Assembly (NCBI RefSeq): GCF_000482365.1
Contig: NZ_KI535310.1
Coordinates: 55,127 to 119,126, forward strand
DNA from: Porphyromonas uenonis DSM 23387 = JCM 13868
GTDB lineage: Bacteria; Bacteroidota; Bacteroidia; Bacteroidales; Porphyromonadaceae
Direction of reading: 5' to 3'
Length of the DNA: 64,000 bases
Part shown: piece after piece, positions 25,328 through 34,817 of the stretch
Layout: each line of letters opens with the position of its first letter
Numbering within the stretch: position 1 is the first letter of the stretch
Position numbers and translations under genes: made by a program
Notes under the pieces: model-generated
The model's database searches: none
The model's input: the letters and a program-made list of their open reading frames with translations, nothing else
What the model was told of the DNA's origin: nothing

Positions 25328-26500
25328 CTAGTACTTGATCTCCTCGTCTTGACCCATCTCGTGACGTGTGATCTTCTTGCGGTCTATCGCACGCCAAGCG
25401 TAGAAGATGTAGGCGAGGACAAACGGGATCAGCAGCGAGACGATGCTCATAGCCTTGAGCGTGTAGGGGCTGGAGCTACTGTTTTGGATCGTCAGCGAAC
25501 TATTGATATCTGCTATCGAGGGGTAGTAAGCCGTGTTGTTGTACCCGAGTATGAGGAGCAGGCCCAGGACAGCGAGGACGACACCGACACCTTCGAGCCA
25601 GATACCCTTGCGGAAGCCTTTCTTGACCAGTGTGAGGATCACGCCCGCTAGGACGAGTACCACACCCACGAGGAAGACGATGAGGATCACTGGCATAGCG
25701 AGGAAGTTGTGCAGATACTTGTACTGCACTAGGCTCACGGCTCCCGTGCTGGGGTCTACATCATATCCCTTAGTCACCATGAGGAAGACCACATAAGCGA
25801 CGAAGAGGACGACGAAGATAGCTGCATTGGGTAGCAGGCTCTTGCGAGCACGCTCGTAGGCGACCTCATCATGAATGTTGTTGATGAAGTATAGGAGCGC
25901 CGTGGTGCGTGCGAGGAAGAGCAGCGTCACACCGAGTACCACATTCCAGGGGTTGAAGATAGCCTCCAGCCCGTGTAGCTGTAGCCCCGTGAGGGGATCA
26001 GGCTGCCAGACGGAGATGGTCTGCATCGAGGCTCCGAGGTCGTAGATAGCGCTCTTGTCCACGACGAAGTTGCCACCTGTGAAGAGCGTCGAAACCGCAG
26101 CGCCTAGGAGCACTGGAGCCAAGACTCCATTGATGAAGAGGAAGGTCTGGAAGGTCTTCTTGCCCCATATGTTGCCATGCTTAGACTGATACTCATACGA
26201 GACGGCCTGGATGACAAAGGTCAAGCAGATCAAGATCCATACCCAGTAAGCTCCACCGAAGCTGGTTGAGTAGAAGAGCGGGAAGGAGGCGAAGAAGGCA
26301 CCTCCGAAGGTAACTAGAGTCGTGAGGGTAAACTCCCATTTACGACCCGTTGAATTGACGATCATACGCTGCAGAGGCTCGTCACGACGAGCTGCAAAGA
26401 TGAAAGTCTGTCCTCCCTGCACGAAAAGCAGGAAGACAAGCAGGGCACCCAGCAGTGAGACTAGGAACCACCAGTATTGCTGTAGAAATGCGTAGTCCAT
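25328..26500 (-). CDS. cydB: Cytochrome bd oxidase subunit II
   Basis: Membrane subunit of the quinol oxidase that reduces oxygen at low tension. It has 390 residues with about nine hydrophobic segments; the start MDYAFLQQYWWFLVSLLGALLVF is typical CydB, and FVQGGQTFI follows the first helix. It lies 28 bp after cydA on the same strand. In an anaerobe this supports nanoaerobic growth and oxygen scavenging. Confidence 0.94.
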   Translation of the reverse strand: MDYAFLQQYWWFLVSLLGALLVFLLFVQGGQTFIFAARRDEPLQRMIVNSTGRKWEFTLTTLVTFGGAFFASFPLFYSTSFGGAYWVWILICLTFVIQAVSYEYQSKHGNIWGKKTFQTFLFINGVLAPVLLGAAVSTLFTGGNFVVDKSAIYDLGASMQTISVWQPDPLTGLQLHGLEAIFNPWNVVLGVTLLFLARTTALLYFINNIHDEVAYERARKSLLPNAAIFVVLFVAYVVFLMVTKGYDVDPSTGAVSLVQYKYLHNFLAMPVILIVFLVGVVLVLAGVILTLVKKGFRKGIWLEGVGVVLAVLGLLLILGYNNTAYYPSIADINSSLTIQNSSSSPYTLKAMSIVSLLIPFVLAYIFYAWRAIDRKKITRHEMGQDEEIKY

Positions 26501-26528
26501 TATGATAGTGTGTCTATGGGGTTAGTGA

Positions 26529-28160
26529 TTACTTACTCTCACGCTTGCTAAAGAGCTGCTCTACATCATTCAGATGAGACTCAGGGCCATGCTTGATCGC
26601 CTTGACCATGATGCTCACCTCTGCGATGAGGAGGATCGTAAAGAGTACGGCAAAGATGAAGAACGTGGTCATCACGTTGGCGGGAGCCAGCTTAGAGACA
26701 GCAGCATTCAGCGGGAGCATATCCTGGATAGCCCATGGCTGACGACCCATCTCGGCGACGACCCATCCAGCCTGACTGGCGATCCACGCTAGCGGGATAC
26801 AGATGATCGTGATGATATGTAGCCAGCGATAGCGTGCGTACTCCTCGTAGCTCTTCTTACGTTGCAGTATCCAGATGAGGAGGAGGACAAGAATAAAGAG
26901 GAAGCCGCAACCGACCATGATACGGAAGGCGTAGTACATGAGCGGTACGTTCGGCACTAGGTCTGCCTTGTCCTGTACGTAACCATAGCCAAAGTGGTCG
27001 AAGTTCTCCTGTATGATCGCATTCTGACGATCCATCTCGGCTGCGTCACCAGCCTTCTGCGCTTCGCCATAAGCAGCGAGCGCCTCAATAGCGACCTTAC
27101 CACGACGCATACGCTCGTCAGCAGAGAGCGCCTGGTTGCCATCCTTGTCGTAGTAACCACCCTCCAGGATATTGTTGATACCTGGCACGTAGCCATCGGT
27201 AGAGCGTGTGCCCAGCCATGAGAGCATATAGGGCATCTTGACATTGAAGACGAATGGATTTTGGTTCTCCTCAGCGAGTGGCGTGAGCTTGTCGCAGTCT
27301 AGCAGACCGATAGCGCTAAGGCCTAGTCCCTTGCCGTCAGCAGTCTTGCCGTCGGGGGTGCTTTCGCCAGCATCATAGAGAGCCTCCATAGCAGCGAGCT
27401 TCATAGGCTGGCGCTGAGCCACGTTGTAGCCAGAGGTATCTCCCGTGAAGACGGTGAGCAAGGCAGCGATGAGTCCGAAAGGAGCGATGATACGACTATT
27501 GGCCAGTGCAAACTCCTTGTGCTTGCCACGCAAGATATAGATAGCACAGATGCCTAGCGCAAAGATAGAGCCGAGCGTCCAGGAGGAGATGGTCGTATGC
27601 CAGAACTTATTGACCGCTGAGCTAGAGAATGCCACGGCCCAGAAGTCAGCCATCTCGCTACGTACGGTAGCGGGGTTGAAGGACATACCGACAGGGTCTT
27701 GCATCCAAGCGTTGGCGACTAGAATCCATACGGCCGAGATGGTCGCACCGATGACGGTCAGCCAGGTAGAAGCTAGGTGGAAGCCTCGGCTTACCTTGTT
27801 CCAGCCGAAGAACATGACAGCGATGAAGGTCGCCTCCATAAAGAAAGCGAGGATACCCTCGATGGCGAGCGGTGCGCCGAAGATATCACCCACGAGCCAG
27901 CTGTAGTTGGACCAGTTGGTACCGAACTCAAACTCGAGGATGAGTCCCGTAGCGACGCCGATGGCAAAGTTGATACCGAAGAGCTTTTGCCAGAACATCG
28001 CCCATCTCTTCCACTCAGGACGATTGGTCCTATAGTACTTAGTCTCGGCTATCGACATGATCACACCCAGTCCGAGCGTGAGTGGCACAAAGAGCCAGTG
28101 ATAGCATGCGGTCAGCGCAAATTGCAGTCTAGACCAGAGGAGTAAAGCGTCTACATTCAT
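26529..28160 (-). CDS. cydA: Cytochrome bd oxidase subunit I
   Basis: Subunit that carries hemes b558, b595 and d and oxidises quinol. It has 543 residues. The N-terminal histidine ligand region (ALTACYHWLFVPLTLG), LEFEFGTNWSNYSW, the helix with FWHTTISSW and the GWVVAEMGRQPW motif of the quinol site are all present. About 100 extra residues between helices 5 and 6 (residues about 255-400) form the Q-loop region. It lies between the DUF4492 gene and cydB in a Bacteroidetes-typical operon. Confidence 0.95.
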   Translation of the reverse strand: MNVDALLLWSRLQFALTACYHWLFVPLTLGLGVIMSIAETKYYRTNRPEWKRWAMFWQKLFGINFAIGVATGLILEFEFGTNWSNYSWLVGDIFGAPLAIEGILAFFMEATFIAVMFFGWNKVSRGFHLASTWLTVIGATISAVWILVANAWMQDPVGMSFNPATVRSEMADFWAVAFSSSAVNKFWHTTISSWTLGSIFALGICAIYILRGKHKEFALANSRIIAPFGLIAALLTVFTGDTSGYNVAQRQPMKLAAMEALYDAGESTPDGKTADGKGLGLSAIGLLDCDKLTPLAEENQNPFVFNVKMPYMLSWLGTRSTDGYVPGINNILEGGYYDKDGNQALSADERMRRGKVAIEALAAYGEAQKAGDAAEMDRQNAIIQENFDHFGYGYVQDKADLVPNVPLMYYAFRIMVGCGFLFILVLLLIWILQRKKSYEEYARYRWLHIITIICIPLAWIASQAGWVVAEMGRQPWAIQDMLPLNAAVSKLAPANVMTTFFIFAVLFTILLIAEVSIMVKAIKHGPESHLNDVEQLFSKRESK

Positions 28161-28177
28161 TATGCTATATAGTTAAG

Positions 28178-28465
28178 TTAGTGATTACTATGATGAAGCG
28201 TGTCGACGACTGGTGCCGTCAGCTGATCCTGCACAAACTCTATCTGCGCCTCCTTATCCCCCTGCTGGGCGATAACCCGTGGGAAGAAGATGGGGCGCAA
28301 GATGGCAAACATGATCAGGAGCTTGATGGCTACGATAATCCACAGCGTACGACTCGTGCGACTCTGATTACGTAGTCCGTCACGATAGAGGTCGTAAAAC
28401 CAGCGAAGCCCCCAGTGGGTCTTGCCCTTTGTATCAGTAGATTCTGTATCCATATTCATCGGCAC
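28178..28465 (-). CDS. DUF4492 small membrane protein
   Basis: 95-residue protein with one transmembrane helix (WIIVAIKLLIMFAILRPIFF, about residues 43-62) preceded by the family core WFYDLYRDGLRNQSRTSRTLW. DUF4492 proteins sit directly before cydA in Bacteroidetes; a role as an accessory subunit or assembly factor of the bd oxidase is inferred from this placement, not shown. The gap to cydA is 17 bp. Confidence 0.8.
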   Translation of the reverse strand: MPMNMDTESTDTKGKTHWGLRWFYDLYRDGLRNQSRTSRTLWIIVAIKLLIMFAILRPIFFPRVIAQQGDKEAQIEFVQDQLTAPVVDTLHHSNH

Positions 28466-28481
28466 TAGCTGATATTTGTGA

Positions 28482-28489
28482 CAAATATA
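28482..28489 (-). promoter_or_regulatory. -7 element of the DUF4492-cydAB operon
   Basis: TATATTTG on the minus strand, 16 bp before the ATG of the DUF4492 gene. Confidence 0.65.
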
Positions 28490-28555
28490 GTGTTTCTAGA
28501 TTAAAGATGGAGTCTACCGGCGGAATATGTCACGAGAATGAACGATTTTGTCAAG

Positions 28556-29065
28556 TCACGACCGTCGTCCCCGCCCTATAGCGAGGATAGACTCGGGGAT
28601 GATGCGATGGAGCCAGTCGATCACCTCAGCATCGGTCGCCTCCTCCGTCAGGGCTACTATGATAGTGTCGTAGCCCGCCACGCTACCGAGCGAGAGCGAT
28701 GACGAGGAGCTGTCCAGGATGGTTGCTATAGACTGTGCAAAGCCGGGCTCCGTGCGGATGACCAGCATCTGCCCCGAGAGCGCATACGAGCGGAAGCCGA
28801 CCGTCGGAGAGATGAGCCCCGTGGGTTGGGTCGTGACAGCGTCAGCCTGCGGCATCAGGGGCAGCTGATAGCACGGCTTGAAGGAGCCTGGGCGCACCCC
28901 TTTGGTCGCACCCAGCTCAGTGAGATAGGTCGAGAGCGTACCCTGTGTGATAGAGATATTGCGACCGCGCAGGAGCTCGAGGAGCATCGCTTGATCTGTC
29001 ACTTCGTGGGTCCTAAGCAGGTCGGCGATGACACTGAGACGCTGACTCTTCGTTTGCTTACTCAT
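28556..29065 (-). CDS. argR: Arginine repressor
   Basis: Hexameric arginine-responsive regulator. It has 169 residues: an N-terminal winged helix (KSQRLSVIADLLRTHEV and ITQGTLSTYLTELGATK) and a C-terminal oligomerisation/arginine-binding domain (residues about 95-169) with SVAGYDTIIVAL in place of the more usual AGDDT. No arginine gene is adjacent. An 18-bp direct repeat spans the start codon region. Confidence 0.9.
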   Translation of the reverse strand: MSKQTKSQRLSVIADLLRTHEVTDQAMLLELLRGRNISITQGTLSTYLTELGATKGVRPGSFKPCYQLPLMPQADAVTTQPTGLISPTVGFRSYALSGQMLVIRTEPGFAQSIATILDSSSSSLSLGSVAGYDTIIVALTEEATDAEVIDWLHRIIPESILAIGRGRRS

Positions 29066-29156
29066 ATTATAATAGACTGACTCTTCGTTTGCTTGCTTAC
29101 ATCAGGTGCCACATAGAGGTGTGTGCTACTAGCTCATACGACACCCTTCGATGGCA

Positions 29157-29164
29157 CAAATATA
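29157..29164 (-). promoter_or_regulatory. -7 element for argR
   Basis: TATATTTG on the minus strand, about 90 nt before the argR ATG. Confidence 0.6.
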
Positions 29165-29185
29165 CTCTTTTATCTCGTTGCTGGC

Positions 29186-29313
29186 GAGTTCCTCCCGAGG
29201 AATTGAATTCCTACCTAGGAATTTGCCAAATAGCTACCTAGGAATTTGCCAATTCCTAGGTAAGAAATAAAAAATATCTACGGAGGAATTCGGGAAATTC
29301 CTAGGTAGGAAAT
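29186..29313. repeat. AATTCC/GGAATT palindrome array
   Basis: Several units of AATTCC-N6-GGAATT type, for example 29206-29227 (22 bp with a TGCC spacer), then 29228-29250, then 29251 onward, with TACCTA/TAGGTA centres. Some arms are degraded (AAATAG, AGAAAT). It lies between the divergent argR and prs genes and accounts for the gap 29066-29429 apart from the promoters. Confidence 0.8.
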
Positions 29314-29390
29314 GAGACAAGCTCGTTTTTTATAATGCGTCAGCCCTAAGACGAAAGGATCGCTGTAACCCCCGTTTATTATTAAAGTCG

Positions 29391-29398
29391 TACCTTTG
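29391..29398 (+). promoter_or_regulatory. -7 element for prs
   Basis: TACCTTTG, 31 bp before the prs ATG. Confidence 0.75.
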
Positions 29399-29429
29399 TG
29401 CCACTGATTGTCTCTATACTGATAACACA

Positions 29430-30368
29430 ATGAACGAACTACCCTACCTAGTATTTGCTGGTTCAGCCTCTCAGAATCTCGCCGAGAAGATCTGCGACTC
29501 ACTGGGCTGCCCCCTGGGCAAGATGCGCACAGAGCACTTTGCCGATGGTGAATTTGCCGTATTCTACGAAGAGAGCATCCGTGGCAAGGACATCTTCCTC
29601 GTACAGTCGACCTACCCTAATGCCGACAACATCATGGAGCTCCTACTCATGATCGATGCGGCCAAGCGTGCCTCGGCTCACTACATCACTGCCGTCATAC
29701 CCTACTTCGGATGGGCTAGACAGGACCGCAAGGACAAGCCCCGTGTCTCTATCGGTGCTAAGCTTATCGCAGACCTTCTCTCCGTAGCTGGCATCACACG
29801 CTTGATCACGATGGATCTGCATGCAGACCAGATACAAGGCTTCTTCAACGTACCGGTAGACCACCTATACGGCTCTACCGTCTTCACTGAGTATATCGAG
29901 CACAACATACCCGTGGATAACCTCTGCATCGCTACTCCTGACGTGGGTGGCACGAAGCGTGCGAATAGCTATGCTCGCCACTTTGGGGTACCTATGGTGA
30001 TCTGCCACAAGCGTCGCGCTAAGGCAAACGAGGTGGCCGAGATGACCATCATCGGTGACGTCACTGGCAAGGATGTAATCCTCGTGGACGATATCGTCGA
30101 CACCGCAGGCACGATGACCAAGGCTGCTGACCTGATGCTAGAGCACGGAGCAAAGTCTGTCAGAGCCTTTGCGACACATGCTGTCATGAGCGACCCCGCT
30201 ACGAAGCGCATCGACCAGTCTGGTCTGACGGAGATGATCTTCACCGACTCAATACCTTACTCTAAGAAGAGCGAGAAGGTACGCATCATCAGCGTCGCCG
30301 AGCTCTTTGCCGAGTCTATCCGCCGAGTCTGTAGCCACGAGTCGATTAGCTCGCTCTACACCTTCTAG
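29430..30368 (+). CDS. prs: Ribose-phosphate pyrophosphokinase (PRPP synthetase)
   Basis: Makes PRPP from ribose 5-phosphate and ATP for nucleotides, histidine and NAD. It has 312 residues of class I type: GWARQDRKDKPRVSIGAK (ATP flexible loop), TMDLHADQIQGFF (PRPP synthetase signature), VVAT-like TPDVGGTKRA, and the ribose-phosphate loop VDDIVDTAGTM at about residue 215. It is monocistronic with its own promoter and terminator. Confidence 0.97.
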   Translation: MNELPYLVFAGSASQNLAEKICDSLGCPLGKMRTEHFADGEFAVFYEESIRGKDIFLVQSTYPNADNIMELLLMIDAAKRASAHYITAVIPYFGWARQDRKDKPRVSIGAKLIADLLSVAGITRLITMDLHADQIQGFFNVPVDHLYGSTVFTEYIEHNIPVDNLCIATPDVGGTKRANSYARHFGVPMVICHKRRAKANEVAEMTIIGDVTGKDVILVDDIVDTAGTMTKAADLMLEHGAKSVRAFATHAVMSDPATKRIDQSGLTEMIFTDSIPYSKKSEKVRIISVAELFAESIRRVCSHESISSLYTF

Positions 30369-30387
30369 ACGCACACTATCTACAACA

Positions 30388-30430
30388 AGATACCCTAGCC
30401 TACTCACGGACGAGCGGGCTAGGGTATCTT
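30388..30430 (+). terminator. Terminator after prs
   Basis: AGATACCCTAGCC and GGCTAGGGTATCT form a perfect 13-bp stem, followed by TCACATTTTC. Confidence 0.8.
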
Positions 30431-30483
30431 CACATTTTCTATGTCGGGCGGGACAAACGGTCTCGTTCTAATCTCTTTTTTCG

Positions 30484-30491
30484 TACCTTTG
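30484..30491 (+). promoter_or_regulatory. -7 element for bamD
   Basis: TACCTTTG after a TTTTTTCG run, 23 bp before the bamD ATG. Confidence 0.75.
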
Positions 30492-30513
30492 CGTGCAACT
30501 GTAGGTATTTAGT

Positions 30514-31329
30514 ATGACTAGACAAACGCTCCTCCGCATCTTGGTACTCAGCTGCTGGCTCCTGCTCACTAGTAGCTGCGCTGAGTATATGCGTATACAG
30601 AAATCCAAGGACCCCACGCTCCGCTACTCCTATGCCAAGAAGTACTACAACGAGGGAAAGTATAGCCGTGTGGCAGAGCTAATGGTCGACGTCCTACCTC
30701 ACTACGAGGGTACGCAGGAGGGTGCTCAGGCGCTCTACATCATGGCCGACGCGCTCCTACAGAACAAGCAAGAGTCTAGTGCCGCTGAGTACTTTCGCAG
30801 ACTATACAGCAAGTACCCTCAGGACGCACGAGCCGCAGAGGCTCGCTACAAGACTGGGCTAGCGCTCTACCGCATAGCTCCCGACCCACGTCTGGACCAG
30901 TCTATCACCTACAGCGCGCTCAAGGAGCTACAAGGCTTCCTGGAGGCTTATCCTCAGAGTGAGCACCGCAAGGAGGTAGAGCAGATGCTCTTTGACCTAC
31001 AAGACAACCTGGCCAAAAAGGAGCTGATCACTGCTGACCTATACTACAATCTCGGCACCTATATAGGCAACAACTATATCTCTGCCATCATCACAGCTCG
31101 CAATGCGCTCAAGGCTTATCCCTACACGAAGCATCGTGAGGATCTCCTCTTTATCATCGTAGAGGCTTCCTACCAACAAGCGATAAACAGTGTGGAGAGC
31201 AAGAAGCAAGGGCGACTACGCGAGGTCATCGACGCATACTACAACTACGAAAACGCTTTCCCAAATGGGAAGCACCTCAAGCGTGCTAAGACCCTACGTG
31301 ATCGTGCTCAGCGTATGATCGTGAGCTAG
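30514..31329 (+). CDS. bamD: Outer membrane assembly lipoprotein BamD
   Basis: Periplasmic TPR lipoprotein of the BAM complex that inserts outer-membrane proteins. It has 271 residues; a lipoprotein signal ends LLLTSS with Cys22. TPR-like helices follow (YSYAKKYYNEGKYSRVAELM, ADALLQNKQESSAAEYFRRL and AYPQSEHRKEVEQML), the standard BamD pattern. It heads a cluster with rpoZ, a DUF4293 gene and guaB. Confidence 0.9.
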   Translation: MTRQTLLRILVLSCWLLLTSSCAEYMRIQKSKDPTLRYSYAKKYYNEGKYSRVAELMVDVLPHYEGTQEGAQALYIMADALLQNKQESSAAEYFRRLYSKYPQDARAAEARYKTGLALYRIAPDPRLDQSITYSALKELQGFLEAYPQSEHRKEVEQMLFDLQDNLAKKELITADLYYNLGTYIGNNYISAIITARNALKAYPYTKHREDLLFIIVEASYQQAINSVESKKQGRLREVIDAYYNYENAFPNGKHLKRAKTLRDRAQRMIVS

Positions 31330-31386
31330 ACTGTCTAAGACGCTCGTCCTAAAACCATCTCATACTAAGACCCCCAACTTCGCATT

Positions 31387-31722
31387 ATGACAACAAACAA
31401 TAAGAAGCAACCTGTACCACAGTCCACAATCACGCGTTCACTCCCCGAGCTCTGGGAGCAGACAGGCAATATCTACGAGACCGTACGTATCATCTCCAAG
31501 CGCGCTAACCAAATATCTGTAGAGATGCGTGATGAGATACGAGAGAAGCTACAAGAGGTGACCAACTTTCAGGACGCTCTCGACGAGACTCCTACAGAAA
31601 ATAGTGAGCAGATCGAAGTCTCTAAGTACTACGAGCAGCTTCCCAAGCCGACGCTTGTAGCTACCACCGAGTTTCTCAATGGCGAGGTATACTTCCGTCT
31701 CCCTGAAGATTCACAAGACTAA
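31387..31722 (+). CDS. rpoZ: RNA polymerase omega subunit, Bacteroidetes type
   Basis: Small subunit that helps assemble RNA polymerase. It has 111 residues. The core GNIYETVRIISKRANQISVEM matches the Rpb6/omega fold, and the C-terminal EVSKYYEQLPKPTLVATTEF is typical for Bacteroidetes members. Position between bamD and DUF4293 is a conserved Bacteroidales order. Confidence 0.87.
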   Translation: MTTNNKKQPVPQSTITRSLPELWEQTGNIYETVRIISKRANQISVEMRDEIREKLQEVTNFQDALDETPTENSEQIEVSKYYEQLPKPTLVATTEFLNGEVYFRLPEDSQD

Positions 31723-31755
31723 TGTAAGGCAAACCCACACAACCGTACGCTTAAT

Positions 31756-32217
31756 ATGTGGCAGCGCATACAGACTCTATACCTATTCCTCAGTGGGGTG
31801 ACAGCAACCCTACTGCTACTCTTTACGCTCTTCTCGGTGATCCCTGCTAGTCAGGAGGTGGTCTACGCAGCAAACTTCACGGGACTCGTCGTCAATGGCT
31901 GGACGAGTATTAAGTACTTTAATCTAGTCACCTTCGCACTGACCTCCCTGGTGACGATCCTCTCCTTTGCCACCATCTTCCTCTACAAGCGGCGCAAGCT
32001 ACAGATACGTCTGACGATCATCGGGATCCTCCTGATGGTAGCGGCTATTCTAGCCTTTGCCTATATGCTCTGGCAACAAGCTGATCTCCTGCAGGCGACT
32101 ACGAAGATGCGAGTTTGGCTCATATTACCACTCATCAACCTGCTATGCCAGTATATGGCTATGCGCAACATCATCAAGGACGACATCCTCGTACGTGCCT
32201 CCAATAGACTACGCTAG
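31756..32217 (+). CDS. DUF4293 four-helix membrane protein
   Basis: 153 residues with four hydrophobic segments: residues about 5-28, 50-72, 82-100 and 112-135. The opening MWQRIQTLYLFLSGV is the family mark. Function is not known; it follows rpoZ, as in other Bacteroidales. The start lies 33 bp after the rpoZ stop, suggesting one transcript. Confidence 0.8.
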   Translation: MWQRIQTLYLFLSGVTATLLLLFTLFSVIPASQEVVYAANFTGLVVNGWTSIKYFNLVTFALTSLVTILSFATIFLYKRRKLQIRLTIIGILLMVAAILAFAYMLWQQADLLQATTKMRVWLILPLINLLCQYMAMRNIIKDDILVRASNRLR

Positions 32218-32281
32218 GACAGACTCCCGCAGACGTTAAGAGCATCTCCCCATTCACCCACCACTATTTATTCGCTTTCCT

Positions 32282-33784
32282 ATGGCAATCATCTTCCCTG
32301 ACACGTCGCACACCTTTGGCGAATACCTACTCGTCCCAGGACTGACAACGCCCGAGTGCACTGTAGACAAGATATCTCTACGCACTCCACTGGCTAAGTA
32401 TAGCCCTGCAAAGGAGGAGTCGCGCATCAATCTCAACATCCCCTTCGTATCTGCTATCATGCAGAGCGTCAGCAACGACACGATGGCTATAGCCCTCGCT
32501 CGCAACGGAGGTCTGTCCTTCATCTTCGGGTCACAACCGATCGAGGAGGAGGCTGAGATGGTCGCTCGTGTCAAGAAGTTTAAGGCGGGCTTCGTACGGA
32601 GTGATGCCAACGTCAGTCCGAAGGACACGCTCGCTGACGTACTGGCTATCACACAACTCACGGGACACTCCACTATCGGAGTAACGGATGATGGCACCCC
32701 AGATGGAGTACTCTGCGGTATCGTCACGAGTAGAGACTACCGTCTATCGACCGACTCGCTGGATCGCAAGGTGGCTGATTTCATGACTCCCTTCGAGCGC
32801 CTTACAACAGGATGCAAGGGGATCTCGCTAAGCGAGGCAAACGATATTATTTGGGCTCACAAGCTGAATGCGCTCCCTATTATTGACGAGGATCGACGTC
32901 TCTGCTACTTCGTCTTCCGCAAGGACTACGATAGCCACAAGGAGAACCCGCTCGAGCTACAGAACCCACATAACAAGACGCTCATGGTCGGCGCTGGTAT
33001 CAACACACGCGACTACAAGGAGCGCGTGCCTGCACTGGTAGAGGCTGGGGCGGATGTCCTTTGTATTGACTCGTCTGATGGCTTCTCCGTCTGGCAGAAG
33101 GAGACCATCGCTTGGATACGTGAGCAGTATGGCGACAGCGTCATAGTCGGCGCTGGCAATGTGGTCGATCAGGATGGTTTCCGCTATCTCGTAGAGGCTG
33201 GCGCAGACTTTATCAAGGTCGGTATCGGAGGCGGTTCGATCTGTATCACCCGTGAGCAGAAAGGTATCGGGCGTGGTCAAGCCACCGCAGTCATTGACGT
33301 TGCCAAGGCGCGTGACGACTACTATCGTGAGACGGGCATCTACGTACCTATCTGTAGCGATGGTGGTATCGTACATGACTACCATATGACGCTGGCTCTG
33401 GCTATGGGCGCCGACTTCCTCATGATGGGACGTTACTTCGCTCGCTTTGATGAGTCACCCACGGAGAAGCTTCGTATCGGCAATAACATTGTCAAGGAGT
33501 ATTGGGGCGAGGGTTCCAACCGTGCGCACAACTGGCAGCGCTATGATGGCGGAGGTGTAGCGACGGTGATGAAGTTTGAGGAAGGTGTGGACAGTTATGT
33601 CCCCTATGCTGGACCGATGAAGGACACGCTAGACCAAACGCTCAGCAAGATCAAAGCTACGATGAGTAGCTGTGGCACCGTCGACCTAAAGTCTCTCCGA
33701 GAGAATGCTAAGCTGACGCTCGTCTCCTCGACCTCTATCATCGAGGGAGGCGCACACGATGTCATTCGCAAGGATCGCACCTAA
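32282..33784 (+). CDS. guaB: IMP dehydrogenase, protist-like (Tritrichomonas-type) form
   Basis: Oxidises IMP to XMP in guanine nucleotide synthesis. It has 500 residues. A TIM barrel is interrupted by a CBS pair (about residues 105-220). The catalytic cysteine lies in [20 protein letters not shown] rather than the common GPGSICTTR. The flap Arg-Tyr pair is in HNWQRYDGG and the IMP loop in [11 protein letters not shown]. The sequence closely follows what I recall of Tritrichomonas foetus IMPDH along its full length. GMP reductase is unlikely because of the CBS domains and the RY flap. Confidence 0.9.
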   Translation: MAIIFPDTSHTFGEYLLVPGLTTPECTVDKISLRTPLAKYSPAKEESRINLNIPFVSAIMQSVSNDTMAIALARNGGLSFIFGSQPIEEEAEMVARVKKFKAGFVRSDANVSPKDTLADVLAITQLTGHSTIGVTDDGTPDGVLCGIVTSRDYRLSTDSLDRKVADFMTPFERLTTGCKGISLSEANDIIWAHKLNALPIIDEDRRLCYFVFRKDYDSHKENPLELQNPHNKTLMVGAGINTRDYKERVPALVEAGADVLCIDSSDGFSVWQKETIAWIREQYGDSVIVGAGNVVDQDGFRYLVEAGADFIKVGIGGGSICITREQKGIGRGQATAVIDVAKARDDYYRETGIYVPICSDGGIVHDYHMTLALAMGADFLMMGRYFARFDESPTEKLRIGNNIVKEYWGEGSNRAHNWQRYDGGGVATVMKFEEGVDSYVPYAGPMKDTLDQTLSKIKATMSSCGTVDLKSLRENAKLTLVSSTSIIEGGAHDVIRKDRT

Positions 33785-33861
33785 TGCGTAGGCTCTTTGA
33801 TCAGCAGGGCATAGGCTCTCTGACCAATAGATAGTTTCGCCTCGCCGAAGTATCCTCTTTA

Positions 33862-34803
33862 GTGTACTACCCCGAGTTACTCACAGTCGTAGGTCCGACC
33901 GCTTGCGGTAAGACAGCGCTCGGTGTGGCTCTAGCGGAGGAGCTTCACGGAGCCATCCTTAGTGGCGATAGCAGGCAGGTCTTCGTCGGTATGGACATTG
34001 GCACTGGCAAGGATCTAGACTCCTACACCACGGAGCGAGGCACTATTCCCTATTACCTTATTGATATTGTCCCAGCAGGGCAACCGTTCAACCTCTTTGA
34101 GTATGTACGGCTCTTTGACGAGGCGTACCACGAGGTGGTCGCACAGCAGCTCAAGCCGATCTTCGTTGGTGGATCAGGGCTCTATGTCGAGCAGGTTCTG
34201 CAGACGAGACCCATGCACCAAGTACCACCCGATGCCGCTCTGAGAGAGGAGCTAGAGCTACTCAGCCTAGACGACCTGAGAGCCATCCTCAGTCGCTATC
34301 CACGCATAGATCGCATGGACCCAAGCTCGGCACGCAAGTGTATCCGGGCCATTGAGATAGCGAGGCACTACGCTCAGCATCCTGAGGCTTACCAGGTTTA
34401 TCAGCAGGCACTCCGTGAGGCGAAGCGACAGAAACCTCCGCTCATCATCGGGCTACGCTTAGCACGTCAAGAGATCATACGACGCATAGACCAGCGACTG
34501 CAGAGCAGACTGGAGGGAGGGATGGTCGCAGAGGTGGAGCGACTGCTTGACCAGCACGTTCCCGCAGAGACACTCATTGCGTACGGTCTAGAGTACCGCT
34601 TCATCACCTTCTATTTGCAAGGGAAGCTTAGCTACTCCGAGATGGAGAAGCAACTAGCTACAGCCATTCATCAGTTTGCCAAGCGGCAGATGACTTGGTT
34701 CCGAGGCATGAGTCGTCGTGGCCTACCGATACACTGGATCGATGGGCATCAGCCGGTCACTTATCAGCGAGACCGAGTGCTACGACTGCTTAAGAGTTTG
34801 TAA
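33862..34803 (+). CDS. miaA: tRNA dimethylallyltransferase
   Basis: Adds the dimethylallyl group to A37 of UNN-decoding tRNAs. It has 313 residues. The P-loop GPTACGKT lies at residues about 11-18, followed by LSGDSRQVFVGMDIGTGK, the FVGGSGLYVE loop and RKCIRAIEI. The start is GTG at 33862 because the P-loop must lie near the N-terminus and no upstream ATG fits. The IGTGKDL variant of this segment is common in Bacteroidetes. Confidence 0.93.
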   Translation: MYYPELLTVVGPTACGKTALGVALAEELHGAILSGDSRQVFVGMDIGTGKDLDSYTTERGTIPYYLIDIVPAGQPFNLFEYVRLFDEAYHEVVAQQLKPIFVGGSGLYVEQVLQTRPMHQVPPDAALREELELLSLDDLRAILSRYPRIDRMDPSSARKCIRAIEIARHYAQHPEAYQVYQQALREAKRQKPPLIIGLRLARQEIIRRIDQRLQSRLEGGMVAEVERLLDQHVPAETLIAYGLEYRFITFYLQGKLSYSEMEKQLATAIHQFAKRQMTWFRGMSRRGLPIHWIDGHQPVTYQRDRVLRLLKSL

Positions 34804-34817
34804 GGGGAGAGAGCGTG

